From the NCBI RefSeq assembly GCF_035510375.1, contig NZ_DATKHG010000013.1: a stretch of 64,000 nucleotides of DNA; one strand, given 5' to 3'. This document shows positions 17,625-25,878 of the stretch, one piece after another; position 1 is the stretch's first letter, and every line of letters begins with the position of its first letter. The position numbers and the translations under genes are program-made. Under the pieces are notes generated by a model that ran no database searches, was not told the DNA's origin, and saw only the letters and a program-made list of their open reading frames with translations. Origin of the DNA: Paenibacillus_I sp035510375. Its GTDB lineage: Bacteria; Bacillota; Bacilli; Paenibacillales; Paenibacillaceae.

Positions 17625-17666
17625 CAGGTTCGGCAACACATTCGGCGCGGAGAGGAGACGAAAGTG

Positions 17667-18035
17667 ATGATTCCAGGGGAGTACCGTACAGCTTCGGGCG
17701 CGATCGAGCTGAATGCCGGCCGCAGGAAGCGGGAAATGATCGTCATCAATAAGGGCGACCGGCCGGTGCAGGTCGGCTCGCATTATCATTTTTTTGAAGT
17801 GAACCGGGGCTTGTCGTTCGACCGCGAGGAGGCGTTCGGCATGCGGCTCGATATTCCGGCCGGGACGGCCGTCCGGTTCGAGCCGGGCGAGGAGAAGCCG
17901 GTGAGGCTGACCGAGATCGGCGGGCTGAAACGGTCTTTCGGCCTGAACGGATTGACCCGCGGGGAAGCGGCCGGCGGCGCGGTGGGCGAACAGGTGCGCG
18001 AGAGGCTGAAGGCATGGGAAGGTGAGCGGAGTTGA
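17667..18035 (+). CDS. ureB: Urease subunit beta
   Basis: 122-residue beta subunit. MIPGEYRTASGAIELNAGR, VQVGSHYHFFEVNRGL and GMRLDIPAGTAVRFEPGEEKPV match the family throughout. ATG 17667 follows AGAGGAGACG; a GTG at 17664 is an alternative. The stop overlaps the possible TTG start of ureC, so the two are translationally coupled. Confidence 0.97.
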   Translation: MIPGEYRTASGAIELNAGRRKREMIVINKGDRPVQVGSHYHFFEVNRGLSFDREEAFGMRLDIPAGTAVRFEPGEEKPVRLTEIGGLKRSFGLNGLTRGEAAGGAVGEQVRERLKAWEGERS

Positions 18036-18040
18036 GCGCC

Positions 18041-19744
18041 ATGGATCGTAAAAGCTATGCGCAAATGTTCGGCCCGACGACCGGCGACGCCGTCAGGCTG
18101 GCGGATACCGAGCTGTGGGCGGAAATCGAGCGGGACTACACCGTCTACGGCGATGAATGCAAGTTCGGCGGCGGCAAGGTGATCCGTGACGGCATGGGGC
18201 AATCGAGCCGGGCGCTGCGCAGCGAAGGCGTGCTCGACACGCTCATTACGAACGCGGTCATCATCGACCATTGGGGCATCGTGAAGGCCGATATCGGCAT
18301 TCGCGACGGCGTCATCGTCGGCATCGGCAAAGGCGGCAATCCCGACCTGATGGACGGGGTGGACGCCAAGATGGTCGTCGGAGCGAGCACGGAGGTGATT
18401 GCCGGCGAAGGGAAAATCGTAACCGCAGGCGGCATCGACAGCCATATCCACTTCATCTGCCCGCAGCAGATCGAAACGGCGCTGTCCTCCGGCGTGACGA
18501 CGATGATCGGCGGCGGCACCGGGCCGGCTACCGGCACGAACGCGACGACCTGCACGCCGGGCGCGTGGCATATGCGGCGCATGCTGGAGGCGGCGGAAGC
18601 TTTTCCGATGAACCTCGGCTTTACAGGCAAAGGAAACGCCTCGTTCACGGGACCGCTCATCGAGCAGATCGAAGCCGGCGCGATCGGCCTCAAGCTGCAC
18701 GAGGATTGGGGGACGACGCCGGCGGCGATCGATGCGTGCCTCCGGGCGGCCGATGCCTACGATGTGCAGGTCGCCATCCATACCGATACGCTGAACGAAG
18801 CGGGCTTCCTCGAGGATACGCTGGCCGCGATTGCCGGCCGTACGATTCATACCTATCATACCGAAGGAGCCGGCGGGGGCCATGCGCCCGACATCATCGT
18901 CGCGGCCGGCGAAGCGAACGTGCTGCCGTCCTCCACGAATCCGACCAGGCCGTTCACGGTGAACACGATCGAAGAGCATCTGGATATGCTGATGGTTTGC
19001 CACCATCTCGACAGCCGCATTCCGGAGGACGTCGCGTTCGCCGATTCCCGGATCCGGCCGGAGACGATCGCGGCGGAGGATATTTTGCACGATTTGGGCG
19101 TGTTCAGCATGATCAGCTCCGATTCGCAGGCGATGGGGCGGGTCGGCGAGGTGATCATCCGGACGTGGCAGACGGCGGACAAGATGAAAAAGCAGCGCGG
19201 CCCGCTGTTCCCGGACACGGCGAGCGACAATTGCCGCATCAAGCGGTATATCGCGAAATATACGATCAATCCGGCCGTCACGCACGGCGTGTCGCATCTG
19301 GTGGGGTCGCTCGAGCCGGGCAAATTCGCCGATCTGGTCGTGTGGAGCCCGATGTTTTTCGGCGTCAAGCCGGACCTCGTGCTCAAGGGAGGGAGCATCG
19401 CCTACGCGCAGATGGGCGATCCGAACGCTTCGATTCCGACGCCGCAGCCGGTGTTCGGCCGCCCGATGTTCGCCGCTTTCGGCAAGGCGAAGCATCAAAG
19501 CTCGATCACCTTCGTGTCGCAGGTGGCCTACGACCGCGGAATCGCGCAGGAGCTCGGGCTGCAGAAGCGGGTCGAGCCGGTCAAGGGCTGCCGAGGCATC
19601 GGCAAGAAGGACATGATCCACAACGATGCGACGCCGAAGATCGAGGTCGATCCGGAAACGTACCGGGTGACGGTCGACGGCGAGCCCTGCACGTGCGAGC
19701 CTGCCGAGTCGCTGCCGATGGCGCAGCGGTATTTTCTGTTCTAG
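18041..19744 (+). CDS. ureC: Urease subunit alpha (catalytic)
   Basis: 567-residue catalytic subunit with the dinuclear nickel site. The metal histidines lie in GGIDSHIHFICPQQ, the carbamylated lysine in GLKLHEDWG, further ligands in AIHTDTLNE and TYHTEGAGGGHAPD, and the mobile-flap region in CHHLDSRIPEDVAF. Length is standard. An in-frame TTG at 18032 overlapping the ureB stop would add three residues and cannot be excluded. It forms the enzyme with UreA and UreB and is activated by UreFGD. Confidence 0.98.
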   Translation: MDRKSYAQMFGPTTGDAVRLADTELWAEIERDYTVYGDECKFGGGKVIRDGMGQSSRALRSEGVLDTLITNAVIIDHWGIVKADIGIRDGVIVGIGKGGNPDLMDGVDAKMVVGASTEVIAGEGKIVTAGGIDSHIHFICPQQIETALSSGVTTMIGGGTGPATGTNATTCTPGAWHMRRMLEAAEAFPMNLGFTGKGNASFTGPLIEQIEAGAIGLKLHEDWGTTPAAIDACLRAADAYDVQVAIHTDTLNEAGFLEDTLAAIAGRTIHTYHTEGAGGGHAPDIIVAAGEANVLPSSTNPTRPFTVNTIEEHLDMLMVCHHLDSRIPEDVAFADSRIRPETIAAEDILHDLGVFSMISSDSQAMGRVGEVIIRTWQTADKMKKQRGPLFPDTASDNCRIKRYIAKYTINPAVTHGVSHLVGSLEPGKFADLVVWSPMFFGVKPDLVLKGGSIAYAQMGDPNASIPTPQPVFGRPMFAAFGKAKHQSSITFVSQVAYDRGIAQELGLQKRVEPVKGCRGIGKKDMIHNDATPKIEVDPETYRVTVDGEPCTCEPAESLPMAQRYFLF

Positions 19745-19756
19745 GAGGTGGCCGCA

Positions 19757-20458
19757 TTGTCTTCGCCTTTGCCTGTCATTCCGTGGCTGGCCATGCAGCA
19801 GCTGCTCGATTCGGCCTTGCCGATCGGCGGATTCTCCCATTCATTCGGGCTTGAGGCCATGATCCAGGAGGGGCGGATCTCCACCACGGAGCAGCTTGAA
19901 CGCTATGCCGAGACGATGCTGCTGCAGAGCTGGGCGACCGGCGACGCGCTCGTCGTCAAAGCGGTCTATGAAGCCGCGGAGGCCGAGGATTGGGAACGGG
20001 CGTGGCGCATCGAGCGGCTCGTGCATGTCCAGCGGCTCGGGGCGGAGTCGCGCGGCGGCGTGGAGAAAATGGGGCGGCGGCTGCTGCGGCTTGCCGCCGG
20101 CATGCATCCGCAGCTCGACTGGGAGCCGCTGCAAGGGGCGTACCGCGCGGGCGCGTGCCTGGCGACGCATCCGCTCGTACACGGCTTCGCGTGCCTGCGG
20201 CTCGGCGTTCCGCTTGAGGTGGCGGTGCAGGGCTACTTGTACGCGTGCATCGTCACCTGCATCGGCAGCGCGCTTCGGCTCATGTCCATGGGACAGACCG
20301 AAGGCCAGGCGATAATCGCCCGGCTGGCGCCGCTGACGGAAGAAGGCCGGCGGATCGCCGAGTCGCTCGCGCCGGAGGAGGCCTGCAGCAATGTCCCGAT
20401 GGCCGACATCATGACGATGCGGCACGAGACGCTTTATTCTCGCTTGTTCATGTCTTAG
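19757..20458 (+). CDS. ureF: Urease accessory protein UreF
   Basis: 233-residue helical chaperone that acts with UreD and UreG in nickel insertion. The family motif LLDSALPIGGFSHSFGLEAMI is at the N-terminus and TRAEMRSLHETLYSRLF-like ending is represented by IMTMRHETLYSRLF. The start is TTG 19757, 8 bases after AGGAGG; the GTG at 19748 would overlap that site. It follows ureC after 12 bases. Confidence 0.93.
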   Translation: MSSPLPVIPWLAMQQLLDSALPIGGFSHSFGLEAMIQEGRISTTEQLERYAETMLLQSWATGDALVVKAVYEAAEAEDWERAWRIERLVHVQRLGAESRGGVEKMGRRLLRLAAGMHPQLDWEPLQGAYRAGACLATHPLVHGFACLRLGVPLEVAVQGYLYACIVTCIGSALRLMSMGQTEGQAIIARLAPLTEEGRRIAESLAPEEACSNVPMADIMTMRHETLYSRLFMS

Positions 20459-20530
20459 CACGGTCGGCATGTCGCTGGTTTAGTTCAGGTACGGATTCAT
20501 TCACAAAGGATATGAAATGGAGGAATCGCT

Positions 20531-21217
20531 ATGTGTCAAGGTTCGGGTTCGGGGCATCACCATCATGATTGGGAGCAGCCGGCATTCGACCGTTCGCGCC
20601 CGCTGCGGATCGGCATCGGAGGCCCTGTGGGCTCCGGCAAAACCGCGCTCGTCGAACGGATCGCCAAGTCGCTCAGCCATAAATACAGCATGGCGGTCAT
20701 CACGAACGATATTTACACGGCGGAGGATGCGCGCATTTTGCTCAAAACCGGCTGCCTGCCGGAGGAACGGATCATTGGCGTCGAGACGGGCGGCTGTCCG
20801 CATACGGCGATCCGCGAGGACGCATCGATGAATTTCGAGGCGATCGAGGAGCTTGAAGCCCGCATCCCGAATCTCGATTTCATCCTGATCGAAAGCGGCG
20901 GCGACAACCTCGCGGCGGCGTTCAGCCCGGAGCTGGTCGACCGGTTCATCTACATGATCGACGTCGCGCAGGGCGAGAAAATCCCGCGCAAGGGCGGTCC
21001 CGGCATTATGCGCTCCGACCTGCTGCTCGTCAACAAGACGGACCTCGCACCGCATGTAGGCGCCAGTCTTGAAGTGATGGAGGAGGACACGCGAAAAATG
21101 CGCGGCGGCCGGCCGTATGTTTTCTCGAACTTATTCGGCGGCGAGGGCGTCGATGCCATCATGAACTGGATCGAACATGAGCTTGCGCATGCCCGCGGCG
21201 TCTCGCATTCCCACTGA
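20531..21217 (+). CDS. ureG: Urease accessory GTPase UreG, histidine-rich termini
   Basis: 228-residue SIMIBI-class GTPase that powers nickel delivery to urease. The P-loop GGPVGSGKT, the ETGGCPHTAIREDAS metal-binding motif and the NKTD guanine motif are all present. The N-terminus carries GSGHHHHD and the C-terminus ends VSHSH, which could bind nickel; UreE, the usual nickel donor, is not encoded here. The ATG follows ATGGAGGAATC. A 72-bp gap precedes it and its end overlaps ureD. Confidence 0.96.
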   Translation: MCQGSGSGHHHHDWEQPAFDRSRPLRIGIGGPVGSGKTALVERIAKSLSHKYSMAVITNDIYTAEDARILLKTGCLPEERIIGVETGGCPHTAIREDASMNFEAIEELEARIPNLDFILIESGGDNLAAAFSPELVDRFIYMIDVAQGEKIPRKGGPGIMRSDLLLVNKTDLAPHVGASLEVMEEDTRKMRGGRPYVFSNLFGGEGVDAIMNWIEHELAHARGVSHSH

Positions 21218-22064
21218 AGGCGGGGAGCGGGACGGCCGCCGGACATCCGTGCTCAGCGCGTCGTTCGCCCTGCGCGGCGGCCGGACGATGCTCGAAGGCA
21301 AATATCAGACCGCCCCGGTCAAAATCGCCAAAACGTTCGACACCCCGCACGAGCTGGCCGCGATCGTGATGGACGCCTCGCCGGGCATGCTGGCGGGCGA
21401 CCGTTACGCGTTCGATTGGACTCTGGCGGCCGGAACGCGGCTGTACGTCACGAACCAGAGCTACACGAAGGTGCATCCGTGCAAGCCGGGCACGGCCGCG
21501 GAGCTGACGCAGCGGTTCGTCGTCGGGGAGGGCGCTTGCGCGCAATCGATGATGGAGCCGATGATGCTGTACAAGGACGCGGACTTTAGGAGCGCCACCG
21601 AGGTCGAGCTCGGCCCCGGCGCCGTCTGGATGCAGTCCGAGGTGCTGTGTCCCGGCCGGCTGCTGCGCGGCGAATCGTTTCTGTACAGGCGGCTGGACAA
21701 CCGGCTGACCGTCCGTTACGGCGGGGAGCCGATTTTCCGCAGCCGGCAGCTCGTGCTGCCCGCGCAGCAGCGGCTTGCCGCTCCCGGCGCTTGGGAGGAT
21801 ATGACGCATACCGGCACATTCCATGCGTTCTCCGATCGGATCACCCCGGCGGAGCTCGTGGCCGTGCGCGCGGCGCTTGAGGCGGGCGCCGGAGACGGTC
21901 CGGCGGCAATCGTTGCGGGCGCAAGCCTCACTTACCGCCACGGCTTGGCGGTCCTTGCTGCCGGGAGGACGGCCTGGCAGCTGCAGCGGACGCTGCATGC
22001 GGCGTGGTCGGCGGTGAGGCATTCGCTGGACGGCCTTCCGCCTTTTGCTTTGCATCAAAGGTAA
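21177..22064 (+). CDS. ureD: Urease accessory protein UreD/UreH
   Basis: 295-residue scaffold protein of the urease maturation complex. Family features include the LSASFALRGGRTMLEGKYQTAPVKI block, GGMLAGD-like PGMLAGDRY, and LYVTNQSYTKVHPC. The start overlaps ureG by 41 bp; ATG at 21189 is an alternative and neither has a strong ribosome binding site, which suggests coupling to ureG translation. It is the last gene before the terminator. Confidence 0.92.
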   Translation: MSLRMPAASRIPTEGGERDGRRTSVLSASFALRGGRTMLEGKYQTAPVKIAKTFDTPHELAAIVMDASPGMLAGDRYAFDWTLAAGTRLYVTNQSYTKVHPCKPGTAAELTQRFVVGEGACAQSMMEPMMLYKDADFRSATEVELGPGAVWMQSEVLCPGRLLRGESFLYRRLDNRLTVRYGGEPIFRSRQLVLPAQQRLAAPGAWEDMTHTGTFHAFSDRITPAELVAVRAALEAGAGDGPAAIVAGASLTYRHGLAVLAAGRTAWQLQRTLHAAWSAVRHSLDGLPPFALHQR

Positions 22065-22077
22065 CGAAGCGAGCATG

Positions 22078-22113
22078 ATCCGGGTTCCCGCTTATGGGAA
22101 TCCGGATTTTTTT
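22078..22113 (+). terminator. Intrinsic terminator of the urease operon
   Basis: ATCCGGGTTCCC at 22078-22089 pairs with GGGAATCCGGAT at 22096-22107 (one G-T pair), followed by a run of T residues. Confidence 0.92.
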
Positions 22114-22140
22114 CGGCTCCGGCGGGCGGGCGAGTGAAAT

Positions 22141-22173
22141 TTTACAATTAAATAGTTTAGTGCTAAAATATTT
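22141..22173 (+). promoter_or_regulatory. Promoter with embedded MarR-type operator
   Basis: TTTACA at 22141-22146 and TAAAAT at 22164-22169 are 17 bp apart. The inverted repeat AAATAGTTTAG/CTAAAATATTT (22150-22160 and 22163-22173, one mismatch per arm) covers the spacer and -10 element. Such placement fits autorepression by the MarR protein encoded 40 bp downstream. Confidence 0.72.
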
Positions 22174-22212
22174 ACTGGTATATCAAAGGATGAATGTGAA
22201 GGCAGGTGAATC

Positions 22213-22722
22213 ATGAAGGACGAACGGAATAACGGCGGCAGCGGCGCGCCGGACGGAACTGGCCCCGAGTCGGTGACGGAAGAGGAACTGTCGAAGCTTG
22301 AGGATGCGTTTCGCGGCGTGCAGCGCAAGGTGGTGTCGGAGTGGAACAAAGCCGACCTGCATGGCCTGACCCATACCCAGGCGGGCATTCTCGTCAAGCT
22401 GGAGCGTTTCGGCCCGCAGAAAGCGTCGGCGCTGGCCGAGATGCTGTCCGTCACTTCGGGCGCGATTACCGGCATTGCCGACAAGCTGCTTGAGCTCGGA
22501 TTCATTGTGCGCGACCGCAATGAGGACGACCGCCGGGTCGTGCAGCTCGGCATCACCGGCAGCGGGCGCGCTTTGGTCGAGACGATTATGGCGAAAAGAC
22601 GGGAGATTCTGAACCGGATGTTCACGGGGCTGTCACGCGAAGAAATCGTGCAGTTGACGGCCATCTACGAACATATTCTGCGCAACATGGAACAAAATGA
22701 ACAAAGACGCATGCCGGAATAG
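22213..22722 (+). CDS. MarR family transcriptional regulator
   Basis: 169-residue winged-helix repressor. The DNA-binding core runs from LTHTQAGILVKLERFGPQKASALAEML to ITGIADKLLELGFIVRDRNEDDRRVVQL, with the wing motif intact. Family members respond to phenolic or other toxic ligands. It lies 33 bp before an EmrB-type exporter gene and is expected to control itself and the exporter. The first 30 residues are hydrophilic and variable. Confidence 0.93.
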   Translation: MKDERNNGGSGAPDGTGPESVTEEELSKLEDAFRGVQRKVVSEWNKADLHGLTHTQAGILVKLERFGPQKASALAEMLSVTSGAITGIADKLLELGFIVRDRNEDDRRVVQLGITGSGRALVETIMAKRREILNRMFTGLSREEIVQLTAIYEHILRNMEQNEQRRMPE

Positions 22723-22755
22723 GGAGATGCGATTTAAGAAGGGAGCCGGTAAGGC

Positions 22756-24393
22756 GTGGAGCATTTGGACCATCGAAAAAAGATGACGATCATGTCGGCC
22801 GTCATCGCCGCGATGCTGTTCGCGGCGCTCAACCAGACGATCGTCAGCACGGCGCTCCCGAGAATCGTCGAGCGGCTGGGCGGGATGGAGTATTACAGCT
22901 GGGTGTTCACGGTGTTCATGCTGACCTCCAGCATAACGACCATTCTGGTCGGCAAGCTGTCGGATATCTACGGCAGGAAGCCGTTCATTCTGGTGGGCAT
23001 CGGAGTTTTCGTGCTTGGCTCGCTGCTCTGCGGCCTGTCGGGCGACATCATTCAACTGATCATCTATCGCGGGATACAGGGTCTGGGCGCCGGCATGATC
23101 ATGTCCACGGCGTTCACCGTGATCGGCGACCTGTTCGCGCCGCGCGAACGGGGCCGGTGGCAAGGGACGATGAGCGCCGCGTTCGGGCTGGCCAGCGTAT
23201 TCGGCCCCACGCTCGGCGGGTATATCGTGGACAACATGGAGTGGCGGTGGGTATTCTGGGTATTCCTTCCTTTCGGGATCGTTGCCTTCGTCATGATCTG
23301 GGCGTTGTTTCCGAAGGTGCCGCGCAGGCAAGGCGAGACCGTCGATTATGCGGGCTCGCTGCTCCTGGCGCTGACGATGGTGCCCGCGCTGCTCGCCTTC
23401 TCGTGGGCAGGGACGAAATACGAATGGGATTCGGCGACGATTATCGGCCTGTTGCTCGCGGCAGCGGTCATGCTGGGTCTGTTCATTGCGGCGGAACGCC
23501 GGGCAAGCAGCCCGGTACTGCCGCTCGGCCTGTTCCGGAACAGCATATTTACCGTGTCGAATACGGCGAGCTTCCTGCTCGGCGCGGGCATGTTCGGAGC
23601 GATCATGTACATGCCCTGGTTCGTGCAGGGCGTGATGGGGACGTCCGCCACGATGTCCGGTTATGTGACGATGCCGATGACGCTCAGCCTTGTTCTCGGC
23701 AGCGCGGTCGGCGGGGCGATTACGACGCGCACCGGGAAATATAAGCTGCTCGCATTGGCGGGGGTCGTCATCATGATGGCCGGCATGTACCTGCTCTCCA
23801 CGATGGGTCGCGGGACGTCGACCTTTGAGGCGATCGTGTATATGATCGTTACCGGACTCGGTTTGGGGATTGCCATGCCGGTGTTCACGCTGACCGTACA
23901 GAATGCGGTCGAGCAGCGCTTGCTGGGCGTGGCGACCGCCTCGTCCCAGCTGTTCCGTTCGCTTGGCGGCACGATCGGCGTCTCGGTCATGTCGACCGTG
24001 CTGGCGAACCGTCTGGCTTCCCGCATGATGGAAAAGGGCGCCGCTACAGGGTCGGCCGGCTTGCCCAAGGAATTGCCGCCTGAAGCGGCCAAGGCGTTCG
24101 AGGCGCTGCGCGATCCGCAGGCGCTGCTCGATCCGGGCAAGCTGGACAAGCTTCGGGAAGGTCTTCCTGCCGACCTGCAAGCGGTCTTTGCCAATCTCGT
24201 GGAGACGCTGCGCGATGCGCTGAGCTATGCACTGACCGGCGTGTTCTTCACAGGCGGCGTCGTGATGGCGGGGGCGTTGCTGCTGACGCTGTTCCTGAAG
24301 GAGATTCCGCTCCGCAGCGCCCGCAAGCCAAATGCTTCCGAAGCGGCCCCAGCGCCCGCAGGGGCAGGGCGGCGGAATGCGGAGCAGTCCTGA
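22756..24393 (+). CDS. DHA2 family (14-TMS) MFS drug exporter
   Basis: 545-residue proton-driven exporter with about 14 hydrophobic segments. Motif A appears as GKLSDIYGRKP, motif C as GPTLGGYIVD, and FAALNQTIVSTALPRI is typical of the EmrB/QacA group. A long soluble segment rich in Leu, Lys and Glu (about residues 420-475) precedes the last helix. The start is GTG 22756 with AGGGAGCC upstream. It is cotranscribed with marR; substrates cannot be deduced. Confidence 0.93.
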   Translation: MEHLDHRKKMTIMSAVIAAMLFAALNQTIVSTALPRIVERLGGMEYYSWVFTVFMLTSSITTILVGKLSDIYGRKPFILVGIGVFVLGSLLCGLSGDIIQLIIYRGIQGLGAGMIMSTAFTVIGDLFAPRERGRWQGTMSAAFGLASVFGPTLGGYIVDNMEWRWVFWVFLPFGIVAFVMIWALFPKVPRRQGETVDYAGSLLLALTMVPALLAFSWAGTKYEWDSATIIGLLLAAAVMLGLFIAAERRASSPVLPLGLFRNSIFTVSNTASFLLGAGMFGAIMYMPWFVQGVMGTSATMSGYVTMPMTLSLVLGSAVGGAITTRTGKYKLLALAGVVIMMAGMYLLSTMGRGTSTFEAIVYMIVTGLGLGIAMPVFTLTVQNAVEQRLLGVATASSQLFRSLGGTIGVSVMSTVLANRLASRMMEKGAATGSAGLPKELPPEAAKAFEALRDPQALLDPGKLDKLREGLPADLQAVFANLVETLRDALSYALTGVFFTGGVVMAGALLLTLFLKEIPLRSARKPNASEAAPAPAGAGRRNAEQS

Positions 24394-24406
24394 TTGGTGA
24401 CAGCCC

Positions 24407-24517
24407 ATGGATAACTGTACGAGCTTCAGCTCGGTTGTCCCTCTTCTCGACCAGGGATGGGTCGAGCTGCGCATAGACGGGAAAGCCGTCGCCGCGTACG
24501 GTGCAAGGAAGCTATAA
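24407..24517 (+). CDS. Small ORF of 36 residues, possibly a gene remnant
   Basis: ATG 24407 to TAA 24517 encodes MDNCTSFSSVVPLLDQGW followed by VELRIDGKAVAAYGARKL. There is no convincing ribosome binding site. The regular strand-like second half suggests the C-terminus of a larger lost protein. I do not recognise it. It is adjacent to other decayed sequence. Confidence 0.3.
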   Translation: MDNCTSFSSVVPLLDQGWVELRIDGKAVAAYGARKL

Positions 24518-24524
24518 GTTTGCG

Positions 24525-24570
24525 AAAAAACGGCTGCGCTTCGGCAGGTAAATCTGCAGAAGCGCAGCCG
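24525..24570 (-). terminator. Strong intrinsic terminator for a minus-strand transcript
   Basis: CGGCTGCGCTTC at 24531-24542 pairs perfectly with GAAGCGCAGCCG at 24559-24570, with inner pairing CAG/CTG. Six A residues at 24525-24530 read as a T run on the minus strand. It lies 15 bp after the stop of the 28-residue minus-strand ORF. Confidence 0.88.
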
Positions 24571-24584
24571 CTCGATTATGGGGG

Positions 24585-24671
24585 TCAGTGATTGTTGCCG
24601 GAGGCATTGCCTTTCTTGTCGGACGTTCTGGTCGTTGTATTCTGACGGCCGTGGCCTTGCTGTTTGCCCAT
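24585..24671 (-). CDS. Very small protein (28 residues), unrecognised
   Basis: ATG 24671 to TGA 24585 encodes a hydrophilic peptide beginning MGKQQGHGRQNTTTRTSDKK and ending GNASGNNH, rich in Gly, Asn, Thr and Lys. GGGAGGTG lies 5 bases upstream and a strong terminator lies just downstream, so it has the layout of a real gene. Composition resembles minor small acid-soluble spore proteins, but no family signature is recognised. No membrane segment is present. Confidence 0.55.
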   Translation of the reverse strand: MGKQQGHGRQNTTTRTSDKKGNASGNNH

Positions 24672-24754
24672 GCGCACACCTCCCTTCGCCGCCTCTCTAG
24701 TTTGCACATCGAAGCAGCGGGCATACAAGGGGAGGCGCAGGCTGCGGACGAACT

Positions 24755-25129
24755 GCCCCCGGCGAGCAGCTCCAGACAGGCGCGCGTCAGCTTCGCCTCC
24801 GCTTCCGCCGACTGGTAAGGATCGGTGGCCGTCCCGATCGCCACATGCGACCGCCGGAGCGCGTCTCCGCGCGTTCGGGCCAAACGCTTCAATTGGGCGG
24901 ACAGCGCTTCCGCCGCGTTGCTTTTGACGAGAATCCGGTTCTGGAACGTGTCGTCGGCGCCGAGGCCGAGAAAGGCGTGCGTCGAACGGGCGTAGCAGAA
25001 GCTGCAGCCGTGCCGGCAGCCGCGGTAAGGGTTGATCGACCAGTCGAACGGCATCGACGGGGCCTTTACGGCATTGAGGACGGTTTTGGCCTGTATCGTT
25101 TCATAGTGCGCTGTCTGTTTCGTCGTCAT
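24755..25129 (-). pseudogene. Truncated SPL/Rv2578c-type radical SAM protein
   Basis: From ATG 25129 the frame gives about 124 recognisable residues. They include FDWSINPYRGCRHGCSFCYAR, with the CxxxCxxC iron-sulfur motif, and SHVAIGTATDPYQSAEAE, typical of spore photolyase-like radical SAM proteins of about 300 residues. Homology stops at LTRACLELLAG, and the frame then runs into unrelated, arginine-rich sequence through the small ORF region to 24512. The C-terminal two thirds of the barrel are missing, so it is most likely inactive. Confidence 0.75.
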
Positions 25130-25242
25130 GGCTGATGCACCGGCTTTCCTATGGAATCAGAACAAATGTTCCCACCCTAATTTAACATATTCACGCCGCC
25201 GGTGAAAGCGGCTGTTATTTCCAATCGGGACGGCGGAGATTC

Positions 25243-25271
25243 TTGCTTTTTTGAGCGTATATCTTTACAAT
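25243..25271 (+). promoter_or_regulatory. Sigma-A-type promoter for the orphan gene
   Basis: TTGCTT at 25243-25248 and TACAAT at 25266-25271 are 17 bp apart and lie 42 bp before the chosen start codon. Confidence 0.55.
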
Positions 25272-25312
25272 CCTCATTACCGATGTTCGAAATAGAAGCG
25301 GGGGATGACCGC

Positions 25313-25720
25313 ATGACAGCCAGCTCCTTAATCGCGATCGACTCCAGGCCGGTCGAGCATTTGCGTCTGCCGGACGGCTTTTTGTCGCTGCTGACGGGGA
25401 CGGTGCTGCGGCTGTACGGCGAACGGATTTGTTGGGGGAAGCTGCCGTCCGACAAGCCGTTTTTCGTTGCCGCGTATTTTCTTCCGTCGCTTACTTATTA
25501 TGTCTCGGCGTTGGTGGATCCTTCGCTGTTCGCGGATGAGCTTCACGACGAGGATATTGAATTCGGCCGCGATGAGCCGATGGTGGACGAGGCCGGCTTT
25601 GTGATCAGCGCGACGATTACGAATGAGTTCGTAACCGAGCCTTTTTTCGTCGGCTATAAAACAACGGTGCTGCTCGACTCTCATTTTGAAGGCTCTCCGG
25701 CGCTTCGCGAGGCGTTGTAA
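25313..25720 (+). CDS. Hypothetical protein, 135 residues
   Basis: Soluble protein beginning MTASSLIAIDSRPVEHLRLP, with no membrane segment, signal peptide or cysteine-rich motif. A conserved-looking acidic segment, ELHDEDIEFGRDEPMVDEAG, lies in the middle. I do not recognise the family. ATG 25313 is chosen because GGGGGATG lies upstream; an in-frame ATG at 25283 has no such site. It is a single-gene unit with its own promoter and a downstream terminator. Confidence 0.7.
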   Translation: MTASSLIAIDSRPVEHLRLPDGFLSLLTGTVLRLYGERICWGKLPSDKPFFVAAYFLPSLTYYVSALVDPSLFADELHDEDIEFGRDEPMVDEAGFVISATITNEFVTEPFFVGYKTTVLLDSHFEGSPALREAL

Positions 25721-25831
25721 TCGGGCCGCCGTCCATGGGCGACCGGCCAATAATCAATAACCGCGTGCGGGGGAAAAGCCCTTGGACGGGCTTATTGGTT
25801 CTTTTAGCTGTGATAGGGAATTTGAATGTGA

Positions 25832-25872
25832 AAACCGCCGGAGGCCGAGTTTGGCCGCGGCGGTTTGTTTTT
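25832..25872. terminator. Bidirectional terminator
   Basis: AAACCGCCG at 25832-25840 pairs with CGGCGGTTT at 25858-25866, with further GAGGCC/GGCC pairing inside, followed by GTTTTTGG. It lies between the convergent orphan gene and the cyclase gene. The 110 bases before it contain no gene. Confidence 0.8.
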
Positions 25873-25878
25873 GGCTTT

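Noticed and set aside
17786..19840. 684-residue minus-strand open frame opposite ureC
   Set aside because: Shadow of ureC; no domain, no ribosome binding site.
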